This document shows, piece by piece, positions 59,135 through 64,000 of a stretch of DNA of 64,000 nucleotides. A program made the position numbers and the translations under genes. Every line of letters begins with the position of its first letter. The first letter of the stretch is position 1. Source of the DNA: Plazaster borealis. Lineage: Eukaryota > Echinodermata > Asteroidea > Forcipulatida > Labidiasteridae. The notes below the pieces were generated by a model, which did not search any database, was not told where the DNA came from, and was given only the letters and a program-made list of their open reading frames with translations. Location of the stretch: contig CM037462.1 of the NCBI GenBank assembly GCA_021014325.1, forward strand, positions 15,582,135 through 15,646,134, written 5' to 3'.

Positions 59135-59741
59135 ATAAAATATGACGTCAGCATAAATATTAAGAAGTCCTGTGTAATTAGAGTACAAACATTGGTATCA
59201 CCAAACATGATTGGACGGGAAATGTCTATTTCAGCATAAACTGATTTGCGAAGTCTTTCTTCGTTCTCTGAACTTTCCCAAGTACGAAAGTCTTCTTCAC
59301 TCGCATCTACGTCCACATCATCATGGTGACCTTTGCCTGCTTGATGCCTTTTCTGAGCAGCTGCAAGCCTACTAAAAAAACTTGAAATTTGTTTCGCAGT
59401 CCGCCATTCTGCGGGAAGGAAAACAAACTGACCATTGATATTTTTCAAGGTTTTCATGACTTTTGCAACGTGCGTGGCATCGGCTTTGTGCCCAGTTCTT
59501 ATACCTGCATTGAACTGATTAGTCAGAAAAGATTTGACATTTTCAGACAAAGCTGATTTTCTCGGACCTTTCAATGCACACCCCGTGTTCTGTATGATCA
59601 TTTTCCCAGCTGATCCAGCTGCAGTTCCTGAGCTGGTGCTATACTCTGCCTCAGCTGCTGGTATCAGAGGCACTGTGTATTGTTGTTGAGCGTGGACACC
59701 TGAAACTTTGTCCGCCCACTGCTTTCTTATGCTATCATACG
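59135..59741 (-). CDS. Partial reading frame of the TTAA element (unknown protein)
   Basis: On the minus strand an exon seems to start at 59741 after AATAATCAG and stays open through 59135, then runs into the nested foldback (nominal stop at 58966). The product starts YDSIRKQWADKVSG and contains ALSENVKSFLTNQFNAGI, KADATHVAKVMKTL, FLPAEWRTAKQISSFFSRLA and an Asp-rich stretch (DDVDVDASEEDF). I associate the middle block with C-terminal regions of multicopy invertebrate proteins linked to mobile elements, but I cannot name a family. No transposase catalytic motif was seen. 5' exons may lie in 59745-60450, where none is obvious. Confidence 0.4.
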
Positions 59742-62387
59742 CTGATTATTTTCAGTTGAAGAAATAACAGAAAATGCCGATAGGCTATAGCATTAAAACA
59801 CCATTATACATGAAACGGTTAAGGTCCATTTTTGTATTTTACTTTTATGTAAATAAAATATACATGATATGATCCTAATTGTTCAACTTGATTGCAAAAT
59901 AAATGCTTTTTTAAAGTAAAGTCTAACTTGTTGCAAATTTTACAAAGCACAAAAAGACAAATACTTCAAGACATCTCACTCAAGATAAAAATAAAACCCA
60001 CACTTTTGAAAGCATAGGGCTATTGCTGAAGGGTGTGCAATGTGTTGTTATGAAGGACATTTGGAAATTAGCCTGAATATAGAAAATAATCGAATTCAAA
60101 ATAGGGCAAAATTTCACATTTTTCCAATATTTGAAATTTTGTAAAATGGGGTAATTTGGTGGAACGAAAAATAAATGTTGCTAAAGTAGTAAGCATCTGT
60201 ACTGTTGTGTGTGCAAGCACAAAGGTATGCACATTGAAAATATTTTTGTTTGAGATCAATTGGTTGCTTAGTTTTTCTGCAGTAACTTCTGTAATTTCGA
60301 CGTAAAACTGTTTTTAAGCTCCTTCTTGTACATGATTTTGGGCTCATTTTTAGGGGGTACCATTATTTTCCTGAGAGGGGTACTGCAGATTTTTTTTAAT
60401 ATCATTTTTGTAATTAGTCCTCATAGTACATCAAAGTTGCAAAATATAATTGGATTTCGCCGACCCCCATCTTTCACACCTGCATGACCCTTAAAAAACA
60501 TACACTTAAACACTTCTTATTCACTACACCGTTTTATTTTCTTCTTTTTTCTTTTACTTGGATTTGTTAATTATTTGTTATATTTTATTATTGAAGTTCG
60601 TTTTTAATTTGTTGAATGATTTGGCGATCTTTTCTTTCACCTACAATATACCTTCCTTTATGTTAATTTTCTTCAACTATACATTTTCTCATTAAAACCC
60701 TGCGATGCCCCGCCGCTGTTAGATATATACACGATTTCCCTAATGTATCTGCAGCGTGTAGTACGTTGGGTAAAACGTGTATACCTCAATTACAATGTTC
60801 ATTTAATACCTTTTTCTAAGCTAATAACCTTTCCAGACGTTGTAGAGATAGTTTGGCAAAATTAAACCGCAGTATTTTTTGTAGTACAAAAGCCTATGTA
60901 GAAAGTGTTTTCTAACTGGAGATTCCGAGTCCATGAGTCACACTGCCTAAAGGGTCGAAGACCATGTCAATCGGGCCTGTCTTAGGATAGAACCTAAAGG
61001 GTTCCACATGTTTTTGCTAAAAACTGAACGAGTAATTAACTAAAATGTGTTTTCGGTCTACTGGCTGCAGTACCGGCGAGCCATCGGAGGGTTGGTCATA
61101 GATTGATTTTTGTCAACATAAAGCTGACGTATTGGCAAAATTAGCAAGAATGATACAATAAAAGTCACATGTGAAAGTTTCAGCTGAAACCAGCAACACG
61201 CAAGTTGTCACAATGGTATTTTTGTAAGAACGTCAAAACCATCCACGATTAGTGAGGTGACAGCGGGTACCATCCTCATCTCTGGCCGCAGCATTCGCGA
61301 ACGGACACCAACCCTCAGGAAACTGAGAAACGATTTATGCAAGAATCGTTTCACAGATTCATATGTTTTTATTTGTATTTTTATATAAACGTTCTATAAC
61401 GAACAAATTCAATCCACAGGCCTATTAGCACAAGTAGAGTGAGGAAGCTCTTTTTGAACTAGGATACTAGATCTGTGTTACAAAATATACAGGAAGATTT
61501 CTTTAAAAACATTGGCGCCATATCAATCATAAAATATTGGTGATGTTGAGTGACGGATACTTGAGCGTTGTTAGCGGGGAGGAGTAAAGAGAAAACAATG
61601 TTAACGTTTTCTTACCACATAATTATCCTGGGCAAATGAATCCATAAACATTGCAGCTGAGTTTATAACACACAGTAACACAAACAACCAAGATGCTCTG
61701 ATGACATTGTAGCCTTGCAGAGGAATATGAATGAGTCTGCCGAGAAGGTTTCCAACACCACCTCCAGTTGACAACAGAGCTGCTGCAGAAAGAGGTATAC
61801 CTCTTGACACAGCATGAGGTACTAGAAATACCACCCAAGCAGCAGCAGATGTGCCTTGTAAGAAAAAAATACAAACTTGAAGAAGTACCCTGGGTTTCTC
61901 AAGGACGACGTTCAAGGAAAGCCAGGAAGCAACTTCCCTCAGCCGATTACGTAAACCTGGTTCATTTTTGTCATTTATTACTTGGTCCGTGTCTGTTGTG
62001 TTTAGCTTCGAATACTTCTGGCATTGTTGATTATTCAGTGCACCAAACACAGTCACGTGGAACAAAACAGCAGCCATGATCATCAAGGTTCCACGCCAGC
62101 CATAGACTCCGAGAAGAAAATCGACTGTCGGTGGGAAAGCCATTACCAGATACCAGTGCAACTGTCTGTGGTACGAAGGTAAGACCCATACCAGCACCTG
62201 TTGGAGGTGGTAAAAGTACATGTATTACATTCACTGGATTATAAATGTTTTCTTTGTACGGGTATACACGCAGGGTTGGAGGAGAGGATCCCCAATAGGA
62301 TTAAAGGATCTCGTCAACAAAGTATTTGAGAAGTCTCCCGATTCCCTTAAAAACAATCAAATGAAATGAGCATTTTGATCAGGCGAC

Positions 62388-62615
62388 TGGTCCGGTAAGT
62401 AATACAGCTAACTGGACCACGTGGAACAATTACACGGTTCTGGCTCTATTGTTAACTGGACCGCGTGGAACAATAATACACGCTTCTGGCTCTATTGCTA
62501 ACTGGACCACGTGGAACAATTACCCGGTCCTGGCTCTATTGCTAACTGGACCACGTGGAACAATTACCCGGTCCTGGCTCTATTGCTAACTGGACCACGT
62601 GGAACAATTACACGG
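62388..62615. repeat. Contracted and inverted minisatellite in intron 2 of copy D (~5 units)
   Basis: The first 15-20 bp (GGTCCGGTAAGTAATACAG) are in the orientation of the other copies. From 62408 the units read TAACTGGACCACGTGGAACA, the reverse complement of the A-C arrays. At the right end the array joins GAACAAGTTTTGGCG, skipping about 190 bp of intron present in copy C (53705-53895). Confidence 0.85.
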
Positions 62616-63611
62616 TTGAACAAGTTTTGGCGTTTTGGTGAGATTGTGCGTTCTGGTAGCTCTATAAAAGGGAACGAACTATTGTTCTTAATGTTGGTGT
62701 GATGTTTTCAAGTTGATACTCACCTGTTGTTATTCCCAATGTGATTGTTAACTGGAAGATGTTCCGAGTGAACGCACTGGCAAAGTATCCAGCAAAAAGC
62801 AAGAACCCTCCGGTAATTACACACACCCGGCTTCCATATCGCTTTGCAAGATTCCCTGTGACTGGTGCTGATATCATAGTACATTCAGAAAGAAACAAAG
62901 CAAATAAATATAATAAAGACACTTCATCATGGACAAGAAATCATTTGTATGAAAAATGAAACGGGTTATCACATAACACAATTATAATCCAAGTACCAAC
63001 AAGGAGGCGTATCAAGTTTCATCATCAAAACCATCAGTCGTTAATTTATCAACAGAATAAAAAAAAGCCAATGTTGGAAATCAAATTGTATTATTTTGTA
63101 CTTCTAAGCTTGATATTTCCACATAAATGCAATTAATAGTCTTGAGGGGTGAATCTATTACGTGCATAAAACTTGATCTTGTTTCCATGAACATTTTCTT
63201 GAAAGTTGTGTAAAAATAGGCCGCTTACTGTAAGAATACCGGGGGGTGCAGCCGTGTACCCAATCTCTCCGATCTCCCAGGTGGAGAGAAAAGATCAAAG
63301 ATAATATTTCAACGTTGTGAATATAATTATCTGATTTCGTTCAATTATTATGACCAATTCCTTTAGGTTGCAGGCTATTCCTTTTAGTTCCCTTGAGCCT
63401 GCATGACTGCTGTGAGGATCACTGGAGTGCCTTAATCGTGTGTTCAAGGTTTTATGTTATATTCTGACCCAGGTTAGGCCAGAAAGAAATTGATTTCATA
63501 TTTGACGATTGACCACATACAGTCCAGTGATTTTAGCAAGGTATAGGCATGACGACGATTGGATATTTGAACATGAAGTGCCCGATTTAAGGCCAATTTG
63601 TCGGTCAACAA

Positions 63612-63741
63612 ATAATTTAAATGTAAACTGCTACATTTACGGAGTAAGACAAGTTGTTAGCTTTCATTTGATACGTTCAGGGTATCAAATGAAAGCTAAC
63701 ATTTTTTCCTACTCCGTAAAAGTAGCAATTTAACATTTAAG
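63612..63741. repeat. Hairpin in intron 1 of copy D
   Basis: Same foldback as 32134-32262 and 54893-55021. It shows that intron 1 of copy D continues to the window edge; a CAAACA/CACCCC tract follows from about 63935. Confidence 0.85.
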
Positions 63742-64000
63742 ATAATTAGTCGTTAGCTTTCATTTGATACCTTGAACGGAAAGCCCTTTAATCCTTAGAC
63801 TTATGACGTACATGATTTGCATGTTGCAGCAGTCCATCTGTATGAATATTCATTACATGCTCAAATGTGAGGTAGAGGGAGAAGTGAATCGTTAAAAACA
63901 AAATCCCGTAAATTATTGATGTTAAGGTGTATAAGAAAAAACAAACAGACAAACACCCCAACACCCCCAACAAACAAACAAACACCTCAACAAACAAGCA

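Larger units (their letters stand above)
58197..60505. mobile_element. 2.3 kb TIR element flanked by TTAA, intron 3 of copy D
   Basis: Copies C and the ancestral site read GCGTCTTAAACACTTC. In D, TTAA is doubled (58193-58196 and 60506-60509) around the insert. The ends are ~65-bp imperfect inverted repeats: GTGTCAGATTTTTTAAGG / GTGTATGTTTTTTAAGGG, then TCATGCAGG and GAAAGATG-GGGTC-GCGAA. A TTAA duplication fits piggyBac or Kolobok-type elements. It carries a partial minus-strand frame and a nested foldback. Confidence 0.75.
57419..62867 (-). pseudogene. SLC16-like MFS transporter, copy D (broken, exon 1 outside window)
   Basis: Visible exons on the minus strand are exon 2 62867-62724 (144 bp, intact), exon 3 62197-61616, exon 4 57980-57816 and exon 5 to 57419. 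Exon 3 is 582 bp instead of 641: a 59-bp deletion near 62148 removes the helix 5 region before FGVMAFPP and shifts the frame. Exon 4 has lost one base of the ATATATAAATC run at about 57873, giving 165 instead of 166 bp. The exon 5 acceptor TTGCAG-GG has become TTGCAAGG, so only a site one base off remains. Three independent lesions make loss of function very likely. By analogy with copy C, exon 1 should lie about 600 bp beyond the right edge. Confidence 0.85.

Overview
The window is non-coding-rich eukaryotic nuclear DNA: genes are split by GT-AG introns and repeats of many classes fill most of the sequence. A marine invertebrate, most likely an echinoderm, is my best guess. The grounds are a DIRS-type tyrosine-recombinase retrotransposon, a ShK-type cysteine-rich exon, and a ~380 bp inverted-repeat element that I remember as common in echinoderm genomes. 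That last point is recollection, not a search result.

The only recognisable host gene family is a tandem array of four minus-strand paralogs of a major-facilitator transporter resembling monocarboxylate transporters (SLC16-like). By coordinate they are copy A (5700-15122), copy B (19815-33258), copy C (48773-56018) and copy D (57419 to beyond the right edge, exon 1 not in the window). All share a five-exon structure with exons of 175, 144, 641, 166 and 107 bp. B and C are open throughout and each would encode 410 residues. A has a nonsense codon and a 1-bp deletion in exon 3. D has a 59-bp deletion in exon 3, a 1-bp deletion in exon 4 and a damaged exon 5 acceptor. The left edge holds one plus-strand ShKT-domain exon of an otherwise unseen gene.

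Because the paralogs align across introns and flanks, they act as empty-site controls that show what was inserted in each copy. Copy A intron 3 holds a ~4 kb DNA element (about 6351-10352) with palindromic 94-bp repeats, a 0.9 kb foldback and a two-exon SAM-like fragment. Copy B intron 2 holds a 7.2 kb tandem array of Helitron-like elements (22243-29488). Copy B intron 3 holds a 203-bp element with a 5-bp target duplication. The 3' flank of C holds a 10.1 kb array of a second Helitron-like family (about 38320-48475). Copy C intron 3 holds a 441-bp insertion. Copy D intron 3 holds a 2.3 kb TTAA-flanked element with a partial reading frame. A decayed DIRS element (15400-17560) lies between A and B.

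Every paralog also carries, in intron 2, a minisatellite of ~44-bp units usually containing CCACGTGG, with about 26, 29, 39 and 5 units in A, B, C and D. In D the array is inverted. No RNA genes or CRISPR arrays were seen. Regions not listed below showed only AT-rich or low-complexity sequence.
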